64,000 nucleotides of DNA from Sanguinoderma infundibulare (GCA_032821775.1 JAVLRN010000001.1:2480001-2544000); one strand, 5' to 3'. Shown: positions 10,198-22,335, numbered from the stretch's first letter. The notes: generated by a model not told the origin, from the sequence alone. Translations and numbers: made by a program.

Positions 10198-13100
10198 TCA
10201 CTGGGAAGACGCGGTTTCTTCGACGGACGGGCAGTCACACTGCAAGGATCATGGTCAGCTCCTAGTCGAAGATACGTGCGCACGGGGGTTGAAACTCACG
10301 ATGAGGTTGAGGTCGCCGTAAGCATCGTCGATGCGCGAGACAGTTGGCCAGAACTTCCTCTCAAGGAGCCATGGCATTGGGTACGCAGCTGTTTGACGGG
10401 AGTAGGGGCTGCGAACAGATGTGAGAGAAGCTCAGAACGCGGTGCAATCCAAAGAAGCTCACCGGTTCCACTCTTCTTCGGACAGGGCGATGACAGAAAT
10501 AGGGTGGGGTGCGTTTTTGAGAACGTTGTTGTCATTGGGTTGCTTGCCCGTGATAATATCCTCCGTCTCCTTGCGGATTTGGATCATAGCATCACAGAAC
10601 CTGGTGGTGCATTCAGCGACATCACGATGATGAGAACACTTATCAACCTTGCATACCTGTCGATCTCCTCGAGGGTCTCAGACTCCGTGGGTTCGATCAG
10701 CATGCAAGTGGAGATGGGCCAGGAACATGTGGGCGGGTGGAAGCCGTAGTCCTGCAGACGCTTCGCGAAGTCGTTCACCTTGATCCCGGCCGCCTTGTCG
10801 AACTCGGCGAGGTCAATCAGAAGCTCGTGGGCGACGCGACCCTTGCCGTTCTTGTAGCGGAGGGTGTAGTGGCCAGACAAGCGATAAGCCATGTAGTTCG
10901 CGTTCAGAAGCGCAACCTTCGAGGCATCAGACAAGCCAGAACCACCGAGCATCTTGATGTATGCCCAAGAGATGAGAAGGATGGAAGCGCTGCCGAAGGG
11001 TGCAGCTGCGACGGCGTGGATCGCCTTGTCGCCACCGGTGGCAACGAGAGGGTGGGACGGGAGGAAAGGCGCAAGGTGCTCGGCGACGCAAATCGGCCCA
11101 ACACCAGGGCCGCCACCACCGTGGGGACTGCAGAAGTCATCAGCAATGGAGCATTAAGACAGGGACCGGATATCAGCACTTACATAGCGAAGGTCTTGTG
11201 CAGGTTCATGTGGCAGACGTCACCACCGCATATAGCTGGGTTTGTCAAACCAATTTGGGCATTAAGGTTGGCACCATCCAAGTAGACCTGTCCACCATTG
11301 TCGTGAATGATCTTGCAAGCATCTTGTACGCCGTGCTCGAAGACACCAAAGGTGGATGGATATGTGATCTGCGGCCTCGGTTAGCAAGGTCTCGGAGAGA
11401 TCGACGATGGTACGTTACCATGAAAGCGGCCAAGTTGTCCTGGTGCTTCTCGGCCTTCGTGCGCAGGTCTTCAAGGTCGAGGTTACCATCGGCGTGGGTC
11501 TTTACCGGAACCACCTTCAAGCCAGCCATGACTGCAGACTACGACGAATATTTGTTATCAGACGCTATCGCGTCAACGTGCCGGCGTCAAATACTCACTG
11601 CAGGGTTGGTACCGTGAGCGCTGACAGGGATTAGGCAGATGTCTCGATGACCTTCTCCTCGCGATTCGTGATACGCCTTGATGACCGACAAGCCAGCGTA
11701 CTCTCCCGCAGCGCCAGAGTTAGGCTGAAGGGTGCATGCAGCGAAACCAGTAATCTTGCAGAGGTCTTCCTCAAGCTCCTGTAATAATCCTTGAGTTCCA
11801 AGTTTACGACCAACAGGTAACGACTAACCTTGATCATCTCCAAGTAGCCCTGCACCTGGACTTTGGGCGCGAAAGGATGCACTGAGCTGAACTCCGGCAG
11901 AGTAAGCGGAGTCATGCTGCTCGTGCTGTTCAGCTTCATCGTGCAACTACCGAGGGGAATCATCGCATGGTTAAGGCCAAGGTCCTTCGACTGGAGGTGG
12001 TAGATGTAGCGGAGCATCTCCGTCTCTGAGTGATGTGTGTTGAAGACTGGGTGAGGGAGGAACTTCGACGTGCGACACAAAGGCTCGGGGATAGAGAAAG
12101 CCTGGACGGGGACGAGGTCGTTCGGGGTGATGGCAGGTTGGGAGGCCGCCGCAGCGAAGACATTAATCAAGGAGACAACGTCCTCCGTGCCAGCACTCTC
12201 ATCCAGAGTCAGACCGACGTGTTTCCTATCGATCCTGCGCAGGTTGATACCGGCTACTTGGGCAGCGGCATGAACCGCATCGGCATCCCCGACTACACCA
12301 CTGACGTCGAAGGTGAGGGTGTCGAAGAACTGAGAGCTGATTGCCTTGTATCCATAACGCTCGACTGCCGACTTGACAATCTGTGTTAGATGGTGAACCT
12401 TCTGGGCGATACGCTGCAAGTTGACAGGACCATGGTACACGGCGTACATGGCGGCCATGTTCGCGAGGAGCGCCTGACTCGTGCATATATTGCTGGTAGC
12501 CTTCTCACGACGAATGTGCTGCTCGCGAGCTGTGTGACGAATGAGCGAAAGTTGTGACAGGAAGCGTAAAATCTTACTGACTCTGAAGGGCGAGACGGTA
12601 CGCAGGCTTTCCGTGGACGTCGCGGCTACGACCAATGAGACGACCGGGCATCTTCCGCTTCAGCTTGTCCGTACACGCGAAGAACGCAGCGTGAGGACCG
12701 CCATAGCCCATAGGGACACCAAACCGCGCAGAGTTACCAAGAACGATGTCCGCACCCCATTCGCCAGGCGGCTTAAGCATCGTGAGCGCCAGAAGGTCGG
12801 TAGCGCACACGAGGAGAGCGCCTGCGGAGTGGACGGAGTCGGCCAAAGCGGAGAAATCCTTGATGGTACCATTGACGTCGGGATACTGCACGAGTACGCC
12901 AGAGAGGTCTTTGCGGAGCGCGTCGTCGTCGAGAACCTTCAACGCGTCGCCGACGACCAAGTTGATGCCGAAGCCCTTTGCGCGGGTCCTGAGGACAGCG
13001 ATGGTCTGCGGGGCAACTCCGTTGTCCGCGAAGAAGGTGCGCCTTTTGCCGTGTGATCCTGTGAAAGCCATGACCATGCCCTCGGCCGCTGCCGTCGCCT

Positions 13101-13771
13101 CGTCCAAAAGAGACGCGTTGGCAATGTCCATCGCAGTCAATGACATCACCATCGACTGGAAATTCACCAACGACTCGAGACGACCTGCATTGAAGCCGCA
13201 CGGACGCGTTCACGCGATATTCGATAGAGGACAGCTGGGCAGACATACCTTGAGCAATCTCAGGTTGGTAGGGCGTGTAGGGCGTGTACCAGGCCGGGCT
13301 TTCCATGATCTGCACGTCAGGTAAGTTCTTGATACAGAGAAGGAATGGAAGAACACGACGTACGTTGCGCAAGATGACGGGGGGTACTACCGCGTTGTGG
13401 TAACCCATACCGATGTAGCTCTTGAATGGCTTGTTCGCCTTTCCCAGCTCCTTCGCACGCAGGTGGAGCTGCGACTCGGTGAGGGATGGGATGGACTCGT
13501 TGCTCACGGCTGTCGCGGCGGTCCTAATCTTCTCGGGCACAGTGTCGGCCACGAACGCGTCCATAGAGTCGTAACCAAGCTTGTGGAGCATGTGGGAGAT
13601 CTCACTGTCATCAGGCCCAATGTGGCGGTCGGCGAAGGTGTCCAGTGACGCGAAGAGGGACGCAGGAGGCTTTGCAGTCGCGAAGCCGCGCGTAGGTATC
13701 CTCAGGGGGGTGAGATGTGTAGTGCGGGCATGGTGAGCGAGGAAGGCCGAGAGGTTACGGAGGACCGCCAT
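10198..13771 (-). CDS. GCV2: Glycine dehydrogenase (decarboxylating), P-protein of the glycine cleavage system
   Basis: This mitochondrial PLP enzyme decarboxylates glycine and passes the aminomethyl group to lipoyl H-protein. It starts [19 protein letters not shown] with a basic presequence ending near RGFATA. The mature protein begins with the family segment [12 protein letters not shown] and continues [20 protein letters not shown]. Further hallmarks are [29 protein letters not shown], and the PLP site NLHKTFAI followed by [12 protein letters not shown]; the PLP lysine codon is at 11195-11197. The C-terminus reads [18 protein letters not shown] and then a short tail. About ten short introns split the gene; for example, one lies between the HKTFA and PHGGGG codons. 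Long + strand ORFs here are shadows. It is convergent with the PPR-like gene (184 bp). Confidence 0.95.
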
Positions 13772-14580
13772 GGGCGGGGAGGGGCGGCCTTGCGACCCAG
13801 CGAAGGGACGGCGTCGAGACCGGAATGGAGAGGAGGGTTGGGGTGCGGATGGGGCGAGGGGGCCATTTTCTAGTCGCAGTGTTCACCGAGCCATTCACCG
13901 AGTAAAAGCAGGCCCTTATCGTCCAACCCTTCCTCCTCACTTTTTACATACTCGCTTCCCCTCCCAGCGCTCCGCCGGCGTCTCTCCGCCGCCCCGCCTT
14001 TCACCCCGCACTCCCAGTCGTTTCCTCACCGATTGCACCCGGGAAAGCTCCTGCGTGGAGTTATTGCACCATGTCTACGTATCCCGTTACATCCCTGGCC
14101 ACTTTGACTACAAAGTGAAGCGTACCTTGCTCACGGAGGTGGCCGTGAAGCCACTGTTCCGCGTGGTGAAAAAGTTTTTTCACCTGACTCGGTTCCGTCG
14201 GTCCTCCGCTCCGAGCTCGATCCCGACGTTTTCCATCCCAAAAAGGGAATTCCGCCTTTGCCGCGCGGCACCGGTCAGCATTCCACGTTTGAGGTTAACG
14301 AGTCCAGTCACAGGTTTACCCTTGGCACGGAAAGCCCGCGTCTTCAACCGTCTACAATTTTCGCACAGATTCCCGTCGCGGATCTTATCTTGCAGGCCGA
14401 CTGGGACCTCGGGGGCGGCGGGCAGTGGGAATATCACGTTTAACGCATATCAGGCGGCATTGGGCGTATCTGAACGCCGACAAATGACTTGTGGCTCGCT
14501 TGTGGCATGACACCAAGCCTGTACCTATTCGACAGCTGGCACAGTGGCGGGCCGCAACTGGTGTGCCTCGCGGAGGCGCG
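13772..14580. promoter_or_regulatory. GCV2 upstream region, 809 bp
   Basis: This separates the GCV2 start from the ARMH3 stop, both on the minus strand. It is rich in CT/GA tracts near the GCV2 start. It contains a near-perfect inverted repeat at 14165-14184. Open frames on both strands (13770-14510 + and 14180-14437 -) match nothing I know and lack splice continuity. Confidence 0.35.
14165..14184. repeat. Short palindrome / potential hairpin
   Basis: GGTGAAAAAGTTTTTTCACC folds back on itself with at most one offset base. It lies about 400 bp upstream of the GCV2 start codon. It could be a dimeric factor site or a chance AT-rich palindrome. Confidence 0.3.
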
Positions 14581-17236
14581 TCACGGCATGAGCGCCATCC
14601 CATCGGCGTAGGCAAACCGGATGAAGCCTACTACATCCTCCGACTGCTTCCTGGGAAGATGATCGTCGCATGCTTAAGTTCTCGGAGGAAAAGTCCACAT
14701 TAGAAGCGCAAACTTACCGTAGCTCCGTGTCATCTGTCTCATGGAGGTCTTCGCCGTACGACAGGCCGTCCTTCTCGATCTCCTTAGCCACTACGCGGAA
14801 TCCTTGGTTGGCCGAGCGGACCTCTGCTTCTCGGAGTTTCATCTCGTAATGCTCGGCGACGGCGGTTATGTTATTTATCGCTTGTAAGGCAGGAGAGTTA
14901 GAGCTGGGCGAACGTCTTGAAGAGGCGTTAGAATCGGGGATAGCAAGTTTATCCAGAAGTCCCCGCTGCTTCCGGAAGACTTCAGCCGACCGTGCAATTT
15001 CGTACTGAGCGCCGTATTAGAGGATACTAATTCGTTGTGAGTGCCTTATCTGTTGCTTACCACTAATTCATGAACGGCCTTGGGATTTGGAAGCAAGTGC
15101 TCGTTGCGACACAGGGCGAAGTCTACAAGTAGCAGCGTCTGTAGCAGCCATTTCAGCACATCGTAGACTATTCCTGTCAAGTTCCTCACCTCTCGCGCCA
15201 ACAGCTCTACGCCGCCGGTGGTTACCAAACTGTCCAGTTTATTCGCGAGGAAGTCCAGAAGGAGGACAAATGCAGGCCAAAGTTCTTGCCAATGGTACTC
15301 TGCAGGATGGGTTCATGAGGTCCGAATGGGTATACGAGAATAGCAGTGAAGACGAACCAAGTCTGACGCGCTCCCGTTGTAGATACCATAACGTTCGATG
15401 ACATATCCTGATACATGTTCTGCAGAGAGATCGGTCCATCAGTCACCCACAGCCAGAGGTAACTCAAGGGTCCTTACAGATAGCATTGGACCTCGAGCTT
15501 CTTGTGCAGATTGTGTCGAATCCATAATATACAACAGTCCAATAATGCGCACACCGGTGGTCGGGGAGACGGGATAACAGGAAGTGGAGGCTGTCTCTGG
15601 ATGTCGTATGAATAACTTTGACCCGAAAATAAAGCACAAGCTACTTACTTGCCGGCATAGTCGTACATCCTCGTTGCTATCAAGGTGCAAAACCGCCATG
15701 ATGTCGTCGCTCTCCACCAACACCAAGAGAGTACCCAGTGCTAGATTGGCATATGCAACCGCGCGAGAGGAAGACGTCGACGAAGCATGGGACAATAGAT
15801 ATGATGACAGCGAAAGTAAAGTCAGTGGGAGCGGAGCAATCCTGGTAGCTGTCTTCTTCGAAGTGTCGTCTTGGGTGTGGAGCGTGCTTGCGAGCACTCT
15901 GCGAAAGGTCGAGCTACCGTGCAGGAACTCGAACAAGGGCAGAAGGATGACACATGCTTCGATCGGTCTAAAATGGACATGTAAGTTTGGATCCAACAAC
16001 AGGCCATGGACGGAGTTCGCACTGGTTTTTGAACAATTCTCGAGGAGGGTCCACAGGCGCTGACGCGAATGCACGATCCGGTCGCAGAGAGAACAACAGC
16101 GAGCTGACGCTTGTTGCCAAAGTTGGTGGAGAGTCGTCTGAGATACTTTGGTATGCTCTGCAGTGCTTCGTCAGATAATGCGTCCACAACCCTGCGGATG
16201 TGCAGTTCACGCACTTGATTGCAGCAGAAGCGGCAAAGTTCGATGCCCAGCATATCATGCACATGAAGTCTTCATCCTTCGTCTCTTTGATGCGTCGAAG
16301 GTACGGATTGAGTTTCCCAGCATCGGACTTGTGGAAGTTTGCCAGGAGCGCCAGAAGTAGGACGGCTTCAAAGGTGAACTGTTCTGTGTCTGGGGACGTC
16401 ACTGTCTGTGCGATCCGTTAACTTACGTCCTCCGATATCAATGGGGAGGCTTACCTTGACAATGCAGGGGAAAAGATCATGCCGAAGAAAGTATGCTCCG
16501 GGACTCAGTTGGCTGATTCCACAGACGAAAATAACAGCCAGCTGGAGCACCTCGTGCCGGAGGTTCGCTAAACGTCGTCCTCATGAGCCCGTTTGTTCAT
16601 CACGTTTTGCAGATCATTCACCAGATAATCCCGTGTTGCCGAGAACATCGTCAATCGCACTAGTGAACTCCTGTGTTCCGTTAGCGCTGCTGTTTCCCAA
16701 AGGATGCGCGCGCAATACCTTGAAAGTTGCGTCGCTCCCGCCCACACCGCCGGCAAAGACCTCCATGACTTCCCATCCTGCGAGGTTCTTGCCCAGAACA
16801 CTTCGGCTAAAGACGCCCAGGGTGATCGCAGCGTGCGTCTTTTTGGCTTCGTCTGCGCTCTCAGAACGCAGCGCTTGAAGGCATGCGCCAACGACGCCGT
16901 TCAAAACCGGCTACTAGTACCGCGCAGGGTCGATACCAGAGCAAGGAAAACCTGCACGAGGAGCCACGCACCTTCAATACGCCCAAGCAACTGTCTTTCC
17001 GAACCTCGTTCAGCCTGGCGGACAGCCACTCCCTGTCTACGTTGAGGTCGAGCAGCTGAGACCAAAAGTTGACGACATCCTGATTTGGTCCAGCAAGCTC
17101 TTCAGGCGCGACACCCTTAATAAGCCCATAAAACGATTAGCGAAGCACGACACTGATTAATGAGACTCGCCTGGAGCAGTCGACTGTATGTGGCTGTAAA
17201 CTTGGAACTGAACTGGATAGACCCTCGACGGTCCAT
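14581..17236 (-). CDS. Armadillo-like helical domain protein, ARMH3 (C10orf76)/DUF1741 family
   Basis: In animals ARMH3 works at the Golgi with PI4KB and GBF1; the fungal members are little studied. Visible landmarks in order are an exon-1 segment FSSKFTATYSRLLQ, then VVNFWSQLLDLNVDREWL, which resembles human FWEELFLMKVNLEYL. Next come FEAVLLLALLANFHK and LNPYLRRI with KDEDFMCMICWASNF, then PPTLATSVSSLLFSLRPDRA. Near the C-terminus are LLLVDFALCRNEHLLPNPKA and AINNITAVAEHYEMKL, matching the human LPTPSSYDELYYEI...NHFNPK region. The end is VVGFIRFAYADGMALMP. Intron 1 (17116-17170, 55 nt) appears to use a GC-AG border, CAG|GCGAGT. The ATG at 17236 is assumed; an in-frame ATG at 17311 would add 25 residues. 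I did not resolve every internal exon. Confidence 0.68.
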
Positions 17237-17615
17237 CTCCGAGTCCCGCGAGCACTTTCCAGGCCTATAGCGTTTCCCCCGTTCTATGTACAGGAGGAAT
17301 GGTTGCTTCAAGTGCCTATCGAGAGGCGATTAGTACATAAGTGGAAGATAGAGGGAGGAAGCATTCAAGCGACGACTTCTTGGCCGCATCGCGCAGCAGT
17401 ACTTGGTGGCGGTGTTACACGCGTGGCAGATCTCGCTTTCGATCGTCTGGCTTCAGTAAACAGTTCAGAAGTCGAGGCTTGATTTGCTAAAATGAACATC
17501 GGTTGTTGTAAACACGGTAAAGCGATGCGCCAGTCGTTGAGATGTGAGAGAACACCAAGACCACGTCGAGCTCAAAACAGTAAAATAAATGGAGAACACT
17601 ACAACAAACCGCACC
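17237..17615. other. Intergenic region between RSC9 stop and ARMH3 start
   Basis: It contains the ARMH3 promoter and the RSC9 3' UTR. No other gene is seen. Confidence 0.45.
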
Positions 17616-19641
17616 TCAATCCGCTACCCCCGCCAGTCCGGCATCTATCATCTCCGTCACCCAGATCTGGAACATGTCGTGCTTCAGCCGTACGTCCTCC
17701 ATGAGATACCGGATAGCCATGAACGCCCTCTTCCCCCTCCGCTTCCCCTCCTTCTCTTCCTCCGTGTCCCCATAGCGCTGTTCCTCCTCCTCGCCGATGT
17801 CATCAATGACGCCTGGAAACCCGAAGTGGTTTTCGTCAACACGGGGAGCAGCATCCGACGATGCGTATGCTGCACGGAAGAGGACTCGCAAGCACAGCAT
17901 AGCTGTCAGGGAGCTGGGCGGAGGGTCGACATGTGGTCGCATGTAAGTGACCAGCGTCGAGCGCGCTGGCGGAGGCGGACGTGATGTCGGGTTGGGGGTG
18001 GGATGCGGGTAATTGATCGAGGGCAGGGTGACAGTGTCGGGTTGATTGGGGTGCTTCGGCTGCGGCTGCAGTTCGGGAAGATGGGTAAGGACGTGGCCGC
18101 GCATCTGCGCTTTTGTGATCTCCACCTGCGGACATGATGACCAAAGACATGGGAGGTGCGAGCTTTCGTAAGGTTGAATGTGCTGATCGAGGATGTGCTC
18201 GTAGAGCTCATCTGTAGACGGAAACGGCTCTGATGGACATTGCGAGCGATCCCAATGGCATTTGAACTGCGTGCTGGCGGAGAAGTTTTGTCGACGATCG
18301 ACACCGCGAACCACGAAACGCTGAGGGGGGCCGGGGAGTACCATGGCTTGTGCCTCAGGGAACACCGCGTTGACGTTCTTGATCACGTCCGACGCGACCA
18401 GCAATGGATAGCGGTCAGAGGAGGGCATGAAGATGTCCTTGTACAGGTTCCAGAAGTCCACTTGGGTCAATTCGCCGTCAGGCTTGGCAACGAACATGGT
18501 CTTCATCCTACGGGCTCGTTTGAGTATACGACAGAGGGGAGCACGTACGAGAACTCACCACTCGTAACACCGTTGGGGTTCTGGTATTGATAGCAAGGTA
18601 TCGAGCTCCTCCTTGGTAAGTTCATGGTTACAGACGGTGATTGACTGTGATGGAGCAGTGTAGACGGGCACGCCAATCTCGAGCGTTACGTTCTCCTCCA
18701 TTTGATCGGCGAGGATGAGGGAGACGAGTAACCTGAGCGTTCCTGGCATCTTGGGATGGAGCAAAAACGCTTTGGTCATGGGAGGGTACGAGAGGTGCGC
18801 ATAGAGGTAATTCAGCGCGGCATCAATGAGGTCCTTGTCAAGGATGAGGGGAAGCACGTTCATAGATGTTTCAAGGGCGGGAGAGTCGGATGCAAGTTGA
18901 TAGGTGTTGACGGGATTCGAGTACATGGTCGTCAGAGTGATTAGGGAGGAGACTATGAGGGCTCGGTTTGAGGAGAAGCCGGCAATTTTCTGCAAAGGAC
19001 CAAGTGGGCTATTGCGGTATGGGGCGGATGGAATTGGAAGAGTGACGGTGGAGGCAATGGATTGGAGGATTTCGAGGATGTAGAGAATAAACTCGGAATT
19101 GGGGTCTGAGTTCGGCTGGAGGTCGTGTAGGGTGCGCAGAACGAGATCAGGGATTTTGGGGTAGACGGAGAGCTCACGAGCGTTTGCTTCGTGCATGGCA
19201 GCATTACGAAGGATGAAAAGGGACTCGATGGCATGTCTCCGTTTTCGTTCGTTGTCCTTCGGAACAGCAAAGAAGTTGTCCGTTTTGCTGTATTCCTTGT
19301 ATCCCTCCTTGACATACCACTCCGGCCACTCGAAGAGGGCATCTGTGAGGCCTGGAATGGCTATGAGCATGAATTGTTCGTTGAGGCAGAGGCGGCAAAG
19401 GCGATCGAGGGCCCAAGCCACTTCTGAGTCAATGCCAGAGCGGAGGGAGAGTAACATTCTGTTATTAGGAGTTGCCTCCGTGTACCATCCTATTGGAAAG
19501 CACATTCAGCCGTGCACCGAAGCATTCCAAGAAACAGCACTTACTCTCATAATCATCTGTAATGACGGGGCGATGTTGTGGTGGCGGAGCTGGTGTTTGG
19601 CGGTATGCTCCTGCTTGCGTAGTGGGGACCATGGTGGACAT
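17616..19641 (-). CDS. RSC9: Chromatin structure-remodelling complex subunit RSC9 (ARID2/BAF200-like)
   Basis: RSC9 is a subunit of the RSC/PBAF-type SWI/SNF nucleosome remodeller in the nucleus. Three exons, 19545-19641, 18559-19489 and 17616-18507, give 639 residues with all phases closing. The joined start reads MSTMVPTTQAGAYRQT and then DDYERWYTEATPNNRM. An armadillo-like helical region (about residues 45-330) is followed by an RFX-type winged-helix-like segment with VDFWNLYKDIFMP. Then come two C2H2-like fingers, CHWDRSQC...HILDQH and CLWSSCP...HVLTHL. Next are a Pro-rich linker, an acidic DDIGEEEEQRYGDTEEEKEG stretch and a helical tail (RYLMEDVRLKHDMFQIW). No ARID domain is visible, as in yeast RSC9. 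Start 19641 was chosen because it is in phase with exon 1; a longer ORF from 19772 is in another frame. Confidence 0.85.
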
Positions 19642-20095
19642 GCTTCCTCTGCTGTCGCCAGATGGGTCGAGAGGGTGGATGGTCTCCGCTGGGGGTGGGA
19701 AGCGCTAGAGGAGAAGGCAGGACGGTGGCCGCTGGGCGAAGACGCGTTCGACGCGTCGTGCACGTGAACCACAGTCGTGGGCGCTTACTCGTGGCTGCTT
19801 GACCTGAGAGGTACCCTCACCCTCCAAGTCACCTCTTCAACCCCCTCGCCGCCGTATATAAACTCGCCGTGTGTTCTGAACATGTTAGGGCCATCGAAAC
19901 CCTCAACAATTCAAGGGATCGTGAGTCAAGGTGTTCTTGTTGTCGTATGTTCAGGATAGCTCACAAGGAAACACAACTGGTTTAGCCCGAGGGCTTTCCC
20001 AAGCTTGAGCTTGACACGCCAATTCTGACATTCTCTTGAGTGAGTACAATTGTTATGCATCTCGCACTTCAGGCTCATCCGTATTGGGCCAGACC
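19642..20095. promoter_or_regulatory. Divergent promoter region of RSC9 and an F-box gene
   Basis: The 454-bp gap contains a TATA-like element TATATAAA at 19855-19862, oriented toward the F-box gene, about 235 bp before its ATG. The distance leaves room for a 5' UTR intron. Confidence 0.4.
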
Positions 20096-21166
20096 ATGGA
20101 GGCGTCCCACCCCCCTTCCTGCGTTCGGTTGAATCAAGACGTCCTCAACCACGTCTTTGAGCATGGGCCCTTGGACAAGACCTTATTCAATGCCGCCGTG
20201 GTTTGTCGAGCGTGGGCGGAGCCAGCACAGGCTGCACTCTATCGCGAGCTGTTCTTCTTTCCCCTTGATAACCGCCCAAGGGACCAGCTCCTTGCTCGTA
20301 CAATGCGTACGTGTCCCCACCTACGTCGCCGCGTCCGTCGCCTTTCTCTCGTTACGCTTTGGACACACGCCCCCATGCCCGAGCTCTGCGACTGGATCCA
20401 ATTCCTTCCTGCGCACTGCCTTCACCAGTTCCAATGGACATGGATCCGCGGCCACATCCTCCCATCCCTCATAAACTCCCCGGCAGTCCTCACCGTGCCC
20501 TGCATCCAACTTCGAGGCAGGTTCTACACCTCTGATATGCTCCAGCCTATCCTTGAACTGCCTTGCCTTGAGAGCTTGTCTCTCGAGCTCTCGGGACACG
20601 AACAGGGCAATATCCACCCGGTTCTGCCAAACAGGCTCAAAGCTCTATCCGTCTACTTCTCCGTCGAATACGGCCCTGTTTTTGAACAGCTTCTCGCAGC
20701 GGTTGGGTCCCAGCTAGATGCTCTCGAAGTCTCATACAAGATCTGTTATGACGCTGATGATGGCCGTTCCTTGGTGTCCGCCATCGAGTCGCGCTGTCCC
20801 AACCTCAAGCGGCTATCCATCACCTCCACTTTCGCGACAACCGATTCCATTCCAGTCATAGACGAACTCGTTCAACGCTACGATTCCTTGGAGCATCTGT
20901 GCTGCTCAGAAGGCACCTACACTTCCGCCCTCTTTGAACGGCTACCTCCCACTCTCAACAATCTGGAACTTCATGTGGATGGCATGTCATTCAGTCACGG
21001 CGAAGCACTGTTGAACTATATTTCTGACACACGAACGGGCCTCGCGGCGCTCACGGTTATCTCCAGGGGTTGCGACTGCCAGAGTCGCTTCCGACTCGTG
21101 GCCGATGCTTGTCGAGCTCGTGGCATCGTGTTCTTGTATAATCAAAATGGATACCGTGCAGGATGA
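20096..21166 (+). CDS. F-box-like protein with LRR-type C-terminus
   Basis: An intronless ORF of 356 residues. The N-terminus has an F-box-like helix set: LNQDVLNHVFEHGPLDKTLF followed by AAVVCRAWAEPAQAALYREL. This would bind Skp1 in an SCF ubiquitin ligase. The remainder has irregular leucine-rich repeats (LPCLESLSLELSGHE, LKALSVYFS, LDALEVSYK, CPNLKRLSITS, LNNLELHVDGM), a probable substrate-binding surface. This is one of the large expanded basidiomycete F-box families and no substrate can be inferred. Upstream in-frame sequence to 20036 lacks an ATG, so 20096 is the best start. A decayed relative lies about 0.6 kb downstream. Confidence 0.75.
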   Translation: MEASHPPSCVRLNQDVLNHVFEHGPLDKTLFNAAVVCRAWAEPAQAALYRELFFFPLDNRPRDQLLARTMRTCPHLRRRVRRLSLVTLWTHAPMPELCDWIQFLPAHCLHQFQWTWIRGHILPSLINSPAVLTVPCIQLRGRFYTSDMLQPILELPCLESLSLELSGHEQGNIHPVLPNRLKALSVYFSVEYGPVFEQLLAAVGSQLDALEVSYKICYDADDGRSLVSAIESRCPNLKRLSITSTFATTDSIPVIDELVQRYDSLEHLCCSEGTYTSALFERLPPTLNNLELHVDGMSFSHGEALLNYISDTRTGLAALTVISRGCDCQSRFRLVADACRARGIVFLYNQNGYRAG

Positions 21167-21803
21167 GGTGCAGATTTACTGCATGGCGACGACTCTGTAA
21201 GTTCGCCTCATCTTCGGGGTGCAAGCGACAATGTTGACCCCATTCACGACCCTAGGCCCTCCACCATTGATGTGGCATCCTACCGATTCGCAGCGGGACG
21301 TATCGGGTCATCCTCAGTTTTCTTCCTACGTTTACCCCAGTTCTTTTGGTCAAAGATCACGTCTCTTGATGTCCGCCTACGGTTTTCGACCCTAATACAT
21401 CGTTGTCCACTGGCCCGCCTGGCTATCACGACTCCCGGTTCAACCCCGATCACTTTGCGAACCGCATTGTCATGAGAAGGACCCTCGGTACATCGAGGTT
21501 GTTTAAGACGACCGCTGATGTAGTGTGTGCCCTATGATACCGTGTCGTTCAACCGAGCGAGAAGTCGGGTTACGACAAAACCGTCGACATGCAAGCCATG
21601 ATTGAGATTGTGAGTCACTCGAATTCCTTGAATGTTTATCAAATACCAACGCGATGCTTAGGTGCCGAGTGGGCAGACGAATCAAATTCCCGACACATAC
21701 AAGTGAGTGTTTTGGTTGAGTAACGTTCGTGGTCTGATCAGCACTCAGTGATTACGCTCAGAAAGGGAGTCGATCCATCCGCGGGCGTTGGCTTACCCAT
21801 CCC
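21167..21803. other. Intergenic region, no gene recognised
   Basis: Several short open frames (e.g. 21272-21475) have no family features. It may include decayed 3' or 5' parts of the neighbouring F-box copies. Confidence 0.35.
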
Positions 21804-22335
21804 AACGGGGATATCCTCTACCATCTCTTCGTGCCCGAGCCATTGGACCGCACACTGGCCGCCGCGCTGTTATGCCGAAGCTGGATGACGCCAGCTCGAT
21901 CCGTCTCATACAGGGCCATTCGATTTTCATTGTTGGACAATTGACCGCCACCGAACGGCTCCTTGCACGACAGATGCGCGCGTGCCTGGCAAACGCTTTG
22001 CGACTCGTTACGAGTTTCGTTGGCTGCGGGTCCGCAGTGGCATCCTGCGGCAAGTCATGGAACACTCCGCCCTGAAGACACTTGATATCCCTATCATTTC
22101 CGTGCTCGGCAACAAGCCCTATTCTTGGATCGATCTATCATCTATTCTACTTTCGCTCTCGCGCCCAGGAGACGCACTCTTCGCAGGTATTCGTGCACCT
22201 GCCTTCCACCCGCGTAAACCCTCCATCGTCGCAACACTCGCATTCTCGTGCGACCGCGTGTCGTTCCAATACGAATCGGCGGCGCCGCTGTATTCTGCTG
22301 GGATTCAATGTAAAGTCATCTTACCGCATCCTTGA
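21804..22335 (+). pseudogene. Decayed F-box gene copy
   Basis: The frame from 21804 reads NGDILYHLFVPEPLDRTLAA, then LLCRSWMTPARSVSYRAIRF and LLDN. This parallels the intact neighbour's NQDVLNHVFEHGPLDKT...VCRAWAEPAQAALYREL...PLDN. It then hits TGA at 21942-21944. Similarity resumes in a second frame, TERLLARQMRA, versus RDQLLARTMRT in the neighbour. It then passes to a third frame from about 21990 to 22335: YEFRWLRVRSGILRQVMEHS, versus FQWTWIRGHILPSLINS. So at least two frame changes and a deletion separate it from the intact gene, and no GT-AG introns of plausible size reconcile the frames. It looks like a tandem duplicate that has lost function. Confidence 0.6.

Noticed and set aside
13770..14510. 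246-codon plus-strand open frame
   Set aside because: It starts in the GCV2 5' region, is Arg/Pro/Ser-rich without a domain, and lacks homologue-like motifs.
14660..14710. RNase P RNA-like box (GGAGGAAAAGTCC)
   Set aside because: The spacing differs from the conserved CR-I element, no partner box was found, and the stretch overlaps the last intron of the ARMH3-like gene.
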